A DNA stretch of 64,000 nucleotides from assembly GCF_003385515.1 (NCBI RefSeq), contig NZ_QNVT01000001.1:372001-436000 (forward strand), read 5' to 3'. Numbering within the stretch: the stretch's first letter is position 1; the number at the start of each line of letters is the position of its first letter. Position numbers and translations under genes: made by a program. Positions 18,902-27,834 of this stretch are shown here, in pieces. The DNA is from Chryseobacterium pennae. Its GTDB lineage: Bacteria; Bacteroidota; Bacteroidia; Flavobacteriales; Weeksellaceae. The notes under the pieces were generated by a model, which did not search any database, was not told the DNA's origin, and worked only from the letters and a program-made list of their open reading frames with translations.

Positions 18902-19825
18902 TTATTTCTTTAACCAGCTTTGGTTGTCTTTATTATCTGAACGTTTCTTTCCGTTATCAAAATTATAAGCCAAACCAACACCTAGTGTCTGTTTTAACTG
19001 GGTTTTCCATATCTGATTGTGGTCATATAACAGATCCAGGGTTACATTTGTAGAAATATATTTATTGATTTTCATGCTTAAAACTCCGCTATATCCAAGA
19101 ACTAATCTATCCGGGTGATCCAGATAGTTTGAGAATACAGAAGCAGTATTAAGCAAAGTGATGTTATCCATAATTTTCAGCTTATACATAGCTGTTCCCA
19201 GGAAACCGAATTGGAATAAAGAAGAATCTCCATCATTTTTAAGTCCGTAAGTTCCTGCTTTCTGAAGATCTTTATCCAAAACAAAGGTCCATCTGGCATT
19301 CGCAGGACGTAGCGTTACTGTAAGATTATCATCGGGACGATAGGTAACCCCTGCCCCAACGCTCAAGTAACCTGGTGCCATAAAGTTTGAAATTTTCTTT
19401 GCATCAGGATTGTTACCATCTTCATAACCTGGAGCAAACTGGGTCTGAAACCCAACACCTCCGGAAATATACCAGTGCTTAGCAAACTCCCGCCCATAAT
19501 TGGTAGACAGATTAATCACATCCTGAGTCTTTCTTACTCCAGTACCTTGGGTGTTATTTTGTCCATACCCTAGAATAATAATGTTTTCCCAAAGATTTTT
19601 GCCTTTTTCGTAAGTAAGGTTGTAATTAACCCCGGCAAGCCACCCTACGTTGTTGGCTCCACCTCCTACCCAATTCGAAAAGGCTGCCTGATTAAGCATT
19701 AATGTATTTTGTCCCTGAATAGACCAGGCTTTAATAGTATCCACAGCAGGAGCATCTGTTTTTGTTTCCTGAGCCATGGCTATAGCCCCACAAGAAATGG
19801 AAGCGATTAATAAAACTTTTTTCAT
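18902..19825 (-). CDS. DUF3078 outer-membrane-like beta-barrel protein, copy 1
   Basis: 307 aa. A signal peptide ends at AMAQE (about residue 19). The mature protein begins with the DUF3078 block WSIQGQNTLMLNQAAFSNWVGGGANNVG. The remainder alternates aromatic and polar residues as in a small beta-barrel and ends near DNGKKRSDNKDNQSW. DUF3078 proteins are Bacteroidetes-specific and uncharacterised. A close paralogue lies immediately upstream in the same orientation, and most of the residues match when aligned by eye. It has its own promoter (19842-19869) and is closed by the bidirectional terminator shared with sufD. Confidence 0.9.
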   Translation of the reverse strand: MKKVLLIASISCGAIAMAQETKTDAPAVDTIKAWSIQGQNTLMLNQAAFSNWVGGGANNVGWLAGVNYNLTYEKGKNLWENIIILGYGQNNTQGTGVRKTQDVINLSTNYGREFAKHWYISGGVGFQTQFAPGYEDGNNPDAKKISNFMAPGYLSVGAGVTYRPDDNLTVTLRPANARWTFVLDKDLQKAGTYGLKNDGDSSLFQFGFLGTAMYKLKIMDNITLLNTASVFSNYLDHPDRLVLGYSGVLSMKINKYISTNVTLDLLYDHNQIWKTQLKQTLGVGLAYNFDNGKKRSDNKDNQSWLKK

Positions 19826-19841
19826 AATTAACGATTTCCTA

Positions 19842-19869
19842 CAAATGTATAAATAATAATTTACGCCAA
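19842..19869 (-). promoter_or_regulatory. Promoter for DUF3078 copy 1
   Basis: On the minus strand, TTG (19869-19867) is followed after 17 nt by TACATTTG (19849-19842), matching the Bacteroidetes promoter. Transcription would start a few nt before the ATG at 19825. Confidence 0.65.
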
Positions 19870-20001
19870 AATAAAATTCACTTTAAAATGAATTGAATCA
19901 CATCAAAATTATCAAGACAATATCATGGAAACAAACCATTTAACCAATCACCCGCACATACCAAACTTAAAGCAACTTAAAACCGGAAACTTAAAAAAAC
20001 A

Positions 20002-20033
20002 AAAAAAACACTTCATGACTGAAGTGCTTTTAT
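20002..20033 (-). terminator. Intrinsic terminator after DUF3078 copy 2
   Basis: On the minus strand, GCACTTCA pairs with TGAAGTG around GTCA, followed by an uninterrupted T-run. It separates the two DUF3078 transcripts. Confidence 0.85.
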
Positions 20034-20051
20034 GATATGAATATTGTTTAT

Positions 20052-20978
20052 TTATTTTTTGATCCACCACTGGCTGTCTTTACGGTCAGAACGCTTCACA
20101 CCATTATCCAGCGTATAAGCAAAGCCAATTCCCAACGTTTGCTTTAACTGTGTTTTTTCAATCTGGTTATGATCATACAGTAAGTCTAGTGAGATATTCG
20201 ATGAAATATATTTGTTAACCTTTAGATTCAGAAGTGCTCCATAAGCCAGTACTAGCCTGTCCGGACGATCCAGGTAATTTGAAAAGACCGAAGCTGTATT
20301 GGTTAAATGAACATCTTCCATAATTTTTATCTTATATATTGCTGTTCCCAAGAAACCGAACTGGAAAAGAGAAGAATCACCATCATTTTTCAAACCATAG
20401 CTTCCTGCAAACTGAAGCTCTTTATCCTGAACAAAGGTCCATCTGGCGTTGGTAGGACGTAAGGTCACTGTAAGATTGTCATTGGGCCTGTAAGTGATAC
20501 CCATCCCGACGTTCATATAACCAGGAGCCATAAAGTTTGAAATTTTCTTTGCTTCAGGATTATTTCCATCCTCATATCCTGGTGCAAACTGAGACTGAAA
20601 ACCTGCCCCTAAAGAAAAGTACCAGCTCTTGGAAAATTTTCGCCCGTAATTTGTAGAGAGATTGATAACATCCTGAGTTTTTCTTATGCCCAATCCTTTC
20701 GTATCATTCTGACCATAGCCAAGGATAATAATATTTTCCCAAAGATCATTGTCTTTTTCATAGGTGATATTATAATTGGCACCGGCAAGCCAACCTACGT
20801 TATTGGCTCCTCCTCCTACCCAATTCGAAAAGGCTGCCTGATTAATCATTACCGTGTTTTTTCCTAGTACCGACCAGTATTTCACGGTGTCTACCACTAC
20901 TGAATCTTTTTTCAATTCTTCTTGTGCACTTGCATAAATCCCCATAAATATGGAAAGAATCAATAAAAACTTCTTCAT
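20052..20978 (-). CDS. DUF3078 outer-membrane-like beta-barrel protein, copy 2
   Basis: 308 aa, one residue longer than its neighbour at 18902-19825. The same features occur in order: a signal peptide ending near YASAQE, the NQAAFSNWVGGGANNVGWLAG block, the FAPGYEDGNNP block, the TLRP.NARWTFV block, and the end DRKDSQWWIKK. Differences are spread along the length and are mostly conservative, which suggests an old tandem duplication. A -7-like element (TATTTTTG on the minus strand, 21007-21000) is close to the start, without a well-spaced TTG. It has its own terminator, so the two copies can be regulated separately. Confidence 0.9.
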   Translation of the reverse strand: MKKFLLILSIFMGIYASAQEELKKDSVVVDTVKYWSVLGKNTVMINQAAFSNWVGGGANNVGWLAGANYNITYEKDNDLWENIIILGYGQNDTKGLGIRKTQDVINLSTNYGRKFSKSWYFSLGAGFQSQFAPGYEDGNNPEAKKISNFMAPGYMNVGMGITYRPNDNLTVTLRPTNARWTFVQDKELQFAGSYGLKNDGDSSLFQFGFLGTAIYKIKIMEDVHLTNTASVFSNYLDRPDRLVLAYGALLNLKVNKYISSNISLDLLYDHNQIEKTQLKQTLGIGFAYTLDNGVKRSDRKDSQWWIKK

Positions 20979-21227
20979 TACTCTAAATAATTTTCAATGC
21001 AAAAATATTAATATAATTTTTTTTAAAGGTAAATTCAGCCTTAAACAATATATTTTTTCCAGTTTCAATTCGCTGGCAACAAAATACGTCAATAAAATTG
21101 ATGCCAAAATAATCGGTTCAAAAGTTAAATTTGATACCTTTTGTCTTAAAATCAGTTTAATAGAAATGGATTCATCGACAAATTTTCCGAAATTTATCAT
21201 TGGCTTTTGATTTGACGTACAATCACT

Positions 21228-21995
21228 ATGTTTAAAAATGTAATTTCCAAAAGAGCGGTTTTATACCCTTTGCTGATGCTTTCCGCAATGTGGTTCGGAT
21301 TTTTTTTACAGATGCACGGCTTTTTTGGAAGTTGCTTCGGAGCTATTATTCCTCTTGTTCCTGAAGGACTATTAGGAATTATTACCTCTCCTCTTTTACA
21401 TGGAAATACTGAGCATATCATAGGAAACTCTATTCCCATTGCTGCATTGATGTTTCTTCTCTTTCAGTTTTATCCATTGGTGGCCAATAAAGTTTTCTTC
21501 ATTGGATGGATTGCAACCGGGCTTTTGGTATGGATCCTTCCTCCTATAGACATTATGACGGGTGAGTATATGTACACCTGCACCATCGGAGCCAGTGGTG
21601 TCGTATATGTATTGGCCTTTTTCTTATTCTTCAGCGGAGTTTTTAAATGGAATACAAAGCTTCTGACGATCTCCTTACTCGTTGTATTATATTATGGCAG
21701 TTTAGTCTGGGGAATGCTTCCTGAAGAACTGTTTTATAATATGCAGGAACCCAGCAAAATCTCATGGCAGGCCCACCTTTCCGGAGCTGTTGTAGGAAGT
21801 ATCATAGCTTTTGCTTTTAAAAATATAGGAGAAAAAAAGAAAAAATTCATCTGGGAATTCCCCAACTATTATAGTGAAAAAGATGATAAACTCTGGCAGG
21901 AATACAGAGAAAATCACCCGGAAGATTTTCTTGAATTGCCGTACAAAAAAAGAGATGATATTTGGGATCATCTGGATGAATTAAGGAAAAAGTAA
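21228..21995 (+). CDS. Rhomboid-family intramembrane serine protease
   Basis: 255 aa with about six transmembrane helices. The catalytic Ser123 lies in GASGVVY and the catalytic His183 in HLSGAVVGS, the classic rhomboid dyad. The L1-loop region carries HGNTEHIIGNS near residues 64-74, with the conserved His/Asn of the oxyanion region. A soluble C-terminal tail of about 50 aa, rich in Glu/Lys/Asp, follows the last helix. Substrates are unknown. It lies 33 nt upstream of dprA and may share a transcript with it. Confidence 0.92.
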   Translation: MFKNVISKRAVLYPLLMLSAMWFGFFLQMHGFFGSCFGAIIPLVPEGLLGIITSPLLHGNTEHIIGNSIPIAALMFLLFQFYPLVANKVFFIGWIATGLLVWILPPIDIMTGEYMYTCTIGASGVVYVLAFFLFFSGVFKWNTKLLTISLLVVLYYGSLVWGMLPEELFYNMQEPSKISWQAHLSGAVVGSIIAFAFKNIGEKKKKFIWEFPNYYSEKDDKLWQEYRENHPEDFLELPYKKRDDIWDHLDELRKK

Positions 21996-22028
21996 AACTT
22001 ATTTCACTACATTTGGGGAAAAACACAC

Positions 22029-23138
22029 ATGATCTCTGAAGAATATTTATATGCCATCGCTCTCCGCGAATGCAGCCAGATTGGCGATATCAATTTCCAT
22101 AAACTTGTAAAAACCTTCGGAAATGCAGAAAATGCATGGAAAAAAGCAAAAAAAGAGTACAAAAAACTGGAGGGAATAGGACAAAAAACAGTTTCTGAAA
22201 TCGGGAATACAGAGCATCTCAAATTTGCCGAAAAGGAGCTTGAATTCTGTAAAAAGAACAATATCCATATCAGGCTAAGACATCTTAAAGAAATCCCCGC
22301 CTTACTTAATGAATGTATTGATTCTCCATCGATTCTATACCAGAAGGGAAACATTGATGATTCTCTTCAGAAGATAAGCATTGTAGGAACCCGTAACATG
22401 ACTCCATATGGAAAACAATTCATTGGAGACTTTTTTGATGCCACCCAATCTTCAAAATATGTCTCTGTAAGTGGCCTTGCTTTGGGAGTGGATAAAGAAG
22501 TTCATGAACATTCCATTCGGACCCATAAACCTACTATTGCTGTTCTTGCGCATGGTTTTGAGTTTTTATACCCTTCCAAAAACAGAAAACTGTCAGAGAA
22601 AATTCTTCAGGATGGTGGCATTTTGTTAACAGAATTTAATTCGGCAAGAAAGCCGGATCGGGAAAACTTTATTCAGAGGAACAGAATTGTAGCGGGTTTA
22701 TCTCCTTCCACTATCGTAGTGGAAACAGCATTTGGAGGCGGATCTGTAAGTACAGCAACGTTTGCCAACGATTACAACAGAGAAGTATTTGCCCTTCCGG
22801 GGAAGATCACTGATATTTATAGCCAGGGTTGTAATCAATTGATTTTACAGAACAAAGCAACGGCTATTTCAAATTTAAAAGATCTTATCAGTATGCTGGG
22901 ACTGAACAATCCCAAAGAAAAAATTGAAGAGCTTTTTCCTTACAGTGAAGAGACAATACAATTAACTGATAATCAAAATATAGTCTATGAATTCATCAAA
23001 CAGAATCCACAGATATCCTTGGACGATCTGGTACAGAAAATTGTAGTTTCTTCACACAAAATCCTACCGATAATTTTAGAATTGGAGCTTTTAGGGAAAG
23101 TAAAATCATTTTCCGGGAGGCAATTTATCGCAATTTAA
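22029..23138 (+). CDS. dprA: Chromosomal DNA-processing protein DprA
   Basis: 369 aa, standard length. DprA binds incoming single-stranded DNA and loads RecA during natural transformation. The N-terminal helix-hairpin-like region (KKLEGIGQKTVSEIGN, near 47-62) is followed by the Rossmann-like SMF domain with VGTRNMTPYG, VSGLALGVDKEVHE, HGFEFLYPSKNR, NFIQRNRIVAGLSP and GGGSVSTA. A C-terminal winged helix (about 305-369) is present. A second, shorter SMF protein without that winged helix is found in the island at 54285. Confidence 0.95.
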   Translation: MISEEYLYAIALRECSQIGDINFHKLVKTFGNAENAWKKAKKEYKKLEGIGQKTVSEIGNTEHLKFAEKELEFCKKNNIHIRLRHLKEIPALLNECIDSPSILYQKGNIDDSLQKISIVGTRNMTPYGKQFIGDFFDATQSSKYVSVSGLALGVDKEVHEHSIRTHKPTIAVLAHGFEFLYPSKNRKLSEKILQDGGILLTEFNSARKPDRENFIQRNRIVAGLSPSTIVVETAFGGGSVSTATFANDYNREVFALPGKITDIYSQGCNQLILQNKATAISNLKDLISMLGLNNPKEKIEELFPYSEETIQLTDNQNIVYEFIKQNPQISLDDLVQKIVVSSHKILPIILELELLGKVKSFSGRQFIAI

Positions 23139-23272
23139 GAATTAACGATTTCTTAATACTGCATTATTTCATACATAACATTTCATTTTTAATAAATTTT
23201 AATCATAAATTATTAATTTAATAATATTTCCAAACATTATTATTTAATTTTTAGCAATGTTGAAATAGAGTG

Positions 23273-23302
23273 TTGTGAATCTTGAAAAAAAAATTAAATT
23301 TG
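23273..23302 (+). promoter_or_regulatory. Promoter for gdhA
   Basis: TTG at 23273-23275 is followed after 19 nt by TAAATTTG at 23295-23302. This would give a leader of about 20 nt before the ATG at 23329. The surrounding intergenic region is strongly AT-rich. Confidence 0.75.
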
Positions 23303-23328
23303 TTGACAATAATATTCAACCTTAATAT

Positions 23329-24687
23329 ATGGAACAATATAATATTGACCAGAAAATCCAAGAGTTTATTGCAAAAATTGAAGCAAAAAATCCTAACGAA
23401 CCGGAATTCTTACAGGCTGTAAAAGAAGTTGCCGTAACTGTAATTCCATTCATTGCTACGAGAAAAGAATATACCGGAATGAAGCTGCTTGAAAGAATGG
23501 CTGAAGCTGAAAGAATTATTATCTTCAGAGTTCCATGGGTTGACGATAAAGGAGAGATTCAGGTTAACAGAGGTTTCAGAATCCAAATGAACTCTGCTAT
23601 TGGTCCATACAAAGGAGGAATCCGTTTCCACCCTACTGTAAACTTATCAGTTCTTAAGTTCTTAGCTTTCGAACAAGTGTTTAAAAACTCTTTGACTACT
23701 CTTCCAATGGGTGGTGGTAAAGGAGGTTCAGATTTCGATCCGCAAGGTAAATCTGATATGGAAGTAATGCGTTTCTGCCAGGCTTTCATGACAGAATTAT
23801 GTAAGCACATCGGTCCTGAAACAGACGTACCTGCAGGAGATATCGGTGTAGGAGCTAGAGAAATCGGTTACCTATTCGGACAATACAAGAAAATCAGAAA
23901 CGAATTTACCGGAGTTCTTACAGGTAAAGGTCTTGCTTACGGAGGTTCATTAATCCGTCCTGAAGCTACAGGATACGGAGTAGTATACTTCGCTGAGCAG
24001 ATGCTTAAGACTATCGGACAGAATTTCCAAGGAAAAACAGTAACGGTATCAGGTTTCGGAAACGTAGCTTGGGGAGTTATCAAAAAAGCAACTGAGCTTG
24101 GAGCAAAAGTGGTAACACTTTCTGGTCCTGATGGATATATCTATGATAAAGACGGTATCAGCGGAGAAAAAATTGATTATTTATTAGAACTTAGAGCTTC
24201 TGGAAACAACAGAGCTGAGGACTATGCTAAAAAATATCCATCTGCTGAATTCCACGCTGGAAAACGTCCTTGGGAAGTGAAGTGTGATGTAGCATTCCCT
24301 TCTGCAACTCAAAACGAATTAGATTTAGATGATGCAAGAAAATTAGTTGAAAATGGATGTCTTTGTGTAACTGAAGCTGCTAACATGCCTTCTACACTTG
24401 ATGCAATCAACTACTTCTTAGACAATAAAGTATTATTCTCTCCTGGTAAGGCTTCCAACGCTGGAGGTGTTGCAACTTCAGGATTAGAAATGACTCAGAA
24501 CTCTATCCGTCTTAACTGGACTTCTGAAGAAGTTGACGCAAGATTAAAGGAAATCATGATCGGTATCCACAAAGCCTGTAGAGACTACGGAAAAGACGAA
24601 GACGGTTATGTAAACTACGTAAAAGGTGCAAATATTGCCGGCTTCGTAAAGGTAGCAGAAGCAATGTTGGCTCAAGGAGTTGTGTAA
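23329..24687 (+). CDS. gdhA: NADP-type glutamate dehydrogenase
   Basis: 452 aa, the length of hexameric bacterial GdhA. It catalyses reductive amination of 2-oxoglutarate to glutamate. The substrate domain carries GYKGGIRFHP-like PYKGGIRFHPTVN near residue 92 and the catalytic-lysine segment LPMGGGKGGSDFDP near 126-139. The nucleotide-binding domain holds VSGFGNVAWG near 241-250. The C-terminal SNAGGVATSGLEMTQNS block is also typical. It is a single-gene unit with a good promoter and a terminator 12 nt after the stop. Confidence 0.97.
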   Translation: MEQYNIDQKIQEFIAKIEAKNPNEPEFLQAVKEVAVTVIPFIATRKEYTGMKLLERMAEAERIIIFRVPWVDDKGEIQVNRGFRIQMNSAIGPYKGGIRFHPTVNLSVLKFLAFEQVFKNSLTTLPMGGGKGGSDFDPQGKSDMEVMRFCQAFMTELCKHIGPETDVPAGDIGVGAREIGYLFGQYKKIRNEFTGVLTGKGLAYGGSLIRPEATGYGVVYFAEQMLKTIGQNFQGKTVTVSGFGNVAWGVIKKATELGAKVVTLSGPDGYIYDKDGISGEKIDYLLELRASGNNRAEDYAKKYPSAEFHAGKRPWEVKCDVAFPSATQNELDLDDARKLVENGCLCVTEAANMPSTLDAINYFLDNKVLFSPGKASNAGGVATSGLEMTQNSIRLNWTSEEVDARLKEIMIGIHKACRDYGKDEDGYVNYVKGANIAGFVKVAEAMLAQGVV

Positions 24688-24698
24688 CATAAAATAAT

Positions 24699-24727
24699 AA
24701 AGGTTGGGAAAAATCCCGACCTTTTTT
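24699..24727 (+). terminator. Intrinsic terminator of gdhA
   Basis: AAAGGTTGGGA pairs with TCCCGACCTTT, with one G-U pair, around a short A-loop and is followed by TTTT. Confidence 0.88.
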
Positions 24728-24777
24728 GATATAGCCTGTTCCCGGGATAATGGGAAAAAAGTAAAAAGTGAAAGGAG

Positions 24778-24808
24778 AAAGCGCTGCTATATGCAGCGCT
24801 TTTTTTAT
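24778..24808 (+). terminator. Second hairpin with T-run just upstream of the DUF1801 gene
   Basis: AAAGCGCTGC pairs with GCAGCGCTTT around TATAT, followed by more T. It ends only 11 nt before the ATG at 24819, so it could act as a back-up gdhA terminator or as a leader hairpin affecting the next gene. Confidence 0.7.
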
Positions 24809-24818
24809 TTTTATAGGT

Positions 24819-25187
24819 ATGAAAGACACCTTTAAAAATATTGATGATTATATCCTTTTATTTCCCATTAACGTTCAGGGCAAACTTATTGAACTGAGAA
24901 AGGCTATCCATTCCCAGGTTCCGGATCTTGAAGAGTACATTGGCTATCAGATGCCGGCCTTTAAGCATAAAGGAAAACCTCTTGTTTATTTTGCGGGCTA
25001 TAAAAAACATATCGGATTCTATCCCGGAGCTGAAGGAATCAAAAATTTTGAAAAAGAGTTTGAAGAGAGAAATTACAAGTTTTCCAAAGGGGCAGTCCAA
25101 TTTCCGATAGAGGAAGATATTCCATTGGATTTGATTCAGAAGATTGTAACATTCAGAATCACAGAAATTGAACAAAAAAAATCCTGA
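24819..25187 (+). CDS. DUF1801 domain protein (YdhG/YjbR-like fold)
   Basis: 122 aa from ATG 24819. An earlier in-frame ATG (24768) would place the terminator-like hairpin inside the coding region and is rejected. The DUF1801 signature is visible as YILLFPINVQGKLIELRKAI, then EYIGYQMPAFKHKGKPLVYFAGYKKHIGFYP. Family members are small cytoplasmic proteins of unknown function with a CyaY-like alpha/beta fold. The 3' end overlaps a minus-strand terminator for the convergent gene. Confidence 0.85.
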   Translation: MKDTFKNIDDYILLFPINVQGKLIELRKAIHSQVPDLEEYIGYQMPAFKHKGKPLVYFAGYKKHIGFYPGAEGIKNFEKEFEERNYKFSKGAVQFPIEEDIPLDLIQKIVTFRITEIEQKKS

Positions 25188-25206
25188 AATACAAGATTCC
25201 AGGATT
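25174..25206 (-). terminator. Terminator for the small Thr/Gln-rich protein gene
   Basis: On the minus strand, AATCCTG pairs with CAGGATT, extended by weaker A-T pairs, and is followed by a T-run. It overlaps the last codons of the DUF1801 gene. Confidence 0.6.
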
Positions 25207-25231
25207 CTGACTAGTGTTTGCTAAAGTATTA

Positions 25232-25549
25232 TCACTTTTTCTTTTTAGATTTCTTTCCTTCTTTTGTTGCTTCCGCAGGTTTTGTAGCTTCCATCGTAGT
25301 CCCTGTACTTACAGTGGCTTCTGCTGCTGGTGTAGCTGTTGAAGCTTCTGCTGTAGTGGTACTTTGATTCTGTCCATTTGTAGTGGTGGTAGAATTCCAA
25401 TCACTTTTGGTTTCTGATGTCTGCGGTTGTGTCTGAGTTGTTGTTTGATTATTAGTCGTACTTTCGGCAGGCTTCTGAGTTTGTGTTTGAGCCGATACTG
25501 CGATTACTCCGACTAATGTAAACGCGGCCGTTAAAAATAACTTTTTCAT
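25232..25549 (-). CDS. Small secreted Thr/Gln/Ala-rich protein, function unknown
   Basis: 105 aa. A signal peptide (MKKLFLTAAFTLVGVIAVSAQ) is followed by a low-complexity chain of Thr, Gln, Asn, Ala and Glu, ending in the basic tail KEGKKSKKKK. No fold or motif is recognisable. Similar small secreted low-complexity proteins are frequent in Chryseobacterium. It has its own terminator and faces an unoccupied 238-nt region upstream. Confidence 0.7.
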   Translation of the reverse strand: MKKLFLTAAFTLVGVIAVSAQTQTQKPAESTTNNQTTTQTQPQTSETKSDWNSTTTTNGQNQSTTTAEASTATPAAEATVSTGTTMEATKPAEATKEGKKSKKKK

Positions 25550-25735
25550 AATGTAATATTTAAATGATTGTTTAACCTAAACGGGGTATCATTTAAAAAA
25601 ATTATACGTAAGTTTCTTATTTAACGTACTTTATCATTTTTTAAGAAGAATTTACAAAAAATAATCCTGATGATTTTATAGGAAAACCGAAGCTGGATAT
25701 GGGAATATTTGTTGGTTTGAGGAGATTTGTTCTTC

Positions 25736-25768
25736 ATCCTCGTCAAGGTTTAAAACCTTGACGAGGAT
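25736..25768. repeat. Perfect 16-bp inverted repeat with 1-nt spacer
   Basis: The arms ATCCTCGTCAAGGTTT (25736-25751) and AAACCTTGACGAGGAT (25753-25768) are exact reverse complements. No T-run follows on either strand, so it is not a standard intrinsic terminator. It lies 20 nt beyond the stop of the YkgJ-like gene. Confidence 0.8.
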
Positions 25769-25787
25769 TCCCTTTCTACCCTCAGGA

Positions 25788-26276
25788 TTACTTCGCTATA
25801 TTCTTCATCATCTTTTCTACAAACTCAAAAGCAGCTGGGCAAATTACTGTATTTTTCAACATCAGGTTATTGATCTGGTAAATCTTTTTACGGTCTGTAT
25901 GAGGGTATTCTCTGCAGGCTTTTGGCCTTACTTCATAAATAGAACAGGTATTGTCACTATTCAGGAAAAAGCATGGAAGATTCTGAAGCACTTTATCATT
26001 GTCTTCATCCACTCTTAAAAACTTAGCTTCAAAATCAGCTTGTTTCATGCGCAGATGCTTCGCAATACGCTCAATATCCTTTTCAGTATATAACGGCCCC
26101 GTGGTTTTACAGCAGTTGGCGCATTGTAAGCAGTCTATTTCATCAAAAACTTCATCATGAGTTTCCTGTACCATATAATCAAGATTTTTGGGCGGTTTTT
26201 TCTTTAATCCGTCCAGAAATTTCTTATGGTCTTTCTGCTTTTGTAAAGCTTGTTTTCTATAAAAATCTAAATTCAT
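25788..26276 (-). CDS. YkgJ family cysteine-cluster protein
   Basis: 162 aa. The family signature is present: DCLQCANCCK near residues 48-57 and, later, CSIYEVRPKACREYP near 111-125. YkgJ-type proteins are thought to bind zinc or an Fe-S cluster through these cysteines, and their function is not established. The ATG directly abuts the stop codon of the upstream potassium-channel gene, so the two form an operon. Confidence 0.88.
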   Translation of the reverse strand: MNLDFYRKQALQKQKDHKKFLDGLKKKPPKNLDYMVQETHDEVFDEIDCLQCANCCKTTGPLYTEKDIERIAKHLRMKQADFEAKFLRVDEDNDKVLQNLPCFFLNSDNTCSIYEVRPKACREYPHTDRKKIYQINNLMLKNTVICPAAFEFVEKMMKNIAK

Positions 26277-27248
26277 TTATTCTTTATTTCCTGGCTGTTC
26301 CGGAAGTTCAGCTTTTTGATATTCATTGATCTTATCCAGATCCAAAATGGTAGCAAGATTCCTTTTATCAGGATAATACATCGTGACAAATTTCGCTCCG
26401 TATACAATTTCTCCTGTCACAAACGAAGATCTCTGAACCACTGTATTGGAGAATACTTCATCAAATGCCCGCACCTGAACAATAATCTCGATATCCGTAC
26501 TTTTAAAATCAGCTTCAGAGAAGCCGTAAAACGGCGAACTTTCATTTATTTTATGAACAACAGTCCAGTTCAGAGCTAATGTATTGATCTTACTTAACTG
26601 TGTTTCCAATCTATAAAAATTGTTTTTGGGAACATCATTTTCAATCACTTCAATGGCTGTAGATACAATAACATCAGCGTCTGTCAGCGCATTGTTTTTA
26701 TAAGGTGCTAATCTAAACATTAAAGCTGTTCCTTCTTCAAAAGGTGCAATCACTGCAATATCAGAAAATCTTAAATAAGCCCTGGGTCTTGAAAATCTCC
26801 CATAGAAAAGCCCCGTTGCAATGGCAAAGGTAAGCAATCCCAGAAAAGCTTCAAAAGTAGCCACTAAACTGGCCAAAAAGCCTACAGGAGCTATTCTTCC
26901 ATACCCTACTGTAGTAAATGTCTGAGAACTGAAAAAGAAAACATCAATAAATTCATTCAGCGGATCACTTTTATCTATCCCTGTAAGATGCTCCACTCCT
27001 ATCAGGTAATAAATCATTGCAAATATGAGGTTGATCAGAATATATGCTACGACGAGGTATGAAATAAAACGAAATGAAGACAAATTCAGCATGGTATGAT
27101 ACCAGCTCAGGCTGTTGAAAACATTCACACCTGTTCTTTTTACATTCGGGAGACCGTCTTTATTGATGAATCTTCCTGAGGCATTGCTTCCGAAACCACT
27201 GTTCTCAGTGTTTTTCTGGCGGATCTTTTTTCTGAATCCTCTTGTCAT
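26277..27248 (-). CDS. Inward-rectifier potassium channel (KirBac family)
   Basis: 323 aa. Two transmembrane helices (about 60-85 and 120-150) flank a pore loop with the K+ selectivity filter TTVGYG, followed by RIAPVG. A C-terminal cytoplasmic immunoglobulin-like domain of about 170 aa follows, typical of Kir channels (FRLAPYKNNALTDADV, then later VRAFDEVFSNTV). The N-terminal about 55 aa is basic and cytoplasmic. KirBac proteins occur in a scatter of bacteria, and their role is membrane-potential or K+ balance. It is co-transcribed with the downstream YkgJ-like gene. Confidence 0.92.
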   Translation of the reverse strand: MTRGFRKKIRQKNTENSGFGSNASGRFINKDGLPNVKRTGVNVFNSLSWYHTMLNLSSFRFISYLVVAYILINLIFAMIYYLIGVEHLTGIDKSDPLNEFIDVFFFSSQTFTTVGYGRIAPVGFLASLVATFEAFLGLLTFAIATGLFYGRFSRPRAYLRFSDIAVIAPFEEGTALMFRLAPYKNNALTDADVIVSTAIEVIENDVPKNNFYRLETQLSKINTLALNWTVVHKINESSPFYGFSEADFKSTDIEIIVQVRAFDEVFSNTVVQRSSFVTGEIVYGAKFVTMYYPDKRNLATILDLDKINEYQKAELPEQPGNKE

Positions 27249-27390
27249 TTTATATCATTTGTTTTGAATCACTTAATTACTCAACATTAATCTTGCTCCG
27301 TTTCCGGATACAAAGATAAAATATTGTTTTCATGAATTTTATCAATCGATTCATTACTTATCCAATTTGATTTTACAGTAAATTTGGGAT

Positions 27391-27771
27391 ATGAAAAAGC
27401 TTGAATCAAGAGAAGACATTGAACACCTGGTTAATTCATTTTACACCAAAGTAGTAAAGGATGAAACTATCAGTTTCTTCTTCAATAATATTGCGAAAGT
27501 TGACTGGGACAAACACCTTCCAAAAATGTATTCGTTTTGGGAGTCTATTCTTTTTGGGCAGATGTCCTACAAAGGAAATCCAATGGGTGTACATTTTCCG
27601 ATTAATGAAATACAGGCTATGGAGCAAAAGCACTTCGACAGATGGCTTGAGCTATGGAGAACAACCATTGAGGAGAATTTTGTAGGTGAAAACGCTGATA
27701 TGGCGATTTACAAATCCGAGAATATTGCCAAACTGATGGCTTTTAAAATGGAGCTGGCTAGAAGACTTTAG
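27391..27771 (+). CDS. Group III truncated haemoglobin
   Basis: 126 aa. The sequence matches the group III (trHbP) pattern: EDIEHLVNSFYTKVVKDETI, then FW.S.LFG...Y.GNPM..H and a proximal-His region HFDRWLELW near residues 78-86. Group III globins bind haem and are associated with oxygen, NO or peroxide chemistry, mainly in proteobacteria and Bacteroidetes. TAAATTTG at 27379-27386 ends only 4 nt before the ATG, so a promoter here would produce an almost leaderless message. Confidence 0.9.
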   Translation: MKKLESREDIEHLVNSFYTKVVKDETISFFFNNIAKVDWDKHLPKMYSFWESILFGQMSYKGNPMGVHFPINEIQAMEQKHFDRWLELWRTTIEENFVGENADMAIYKSENIAKLMAFKMELARRL

Positions 27772-27834
27772 CGAGTTCCGGGTTTTCGAAATTTGAGTTC
27801 CAGGATATGAAATTCATACTAAGGTATCTCTCTC

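Noticed and set aside
25736..25768. Palindrome as a transcription terminator
   Set aside because: No T-run follows the stem on either strand. It is listed as a repeat instead.
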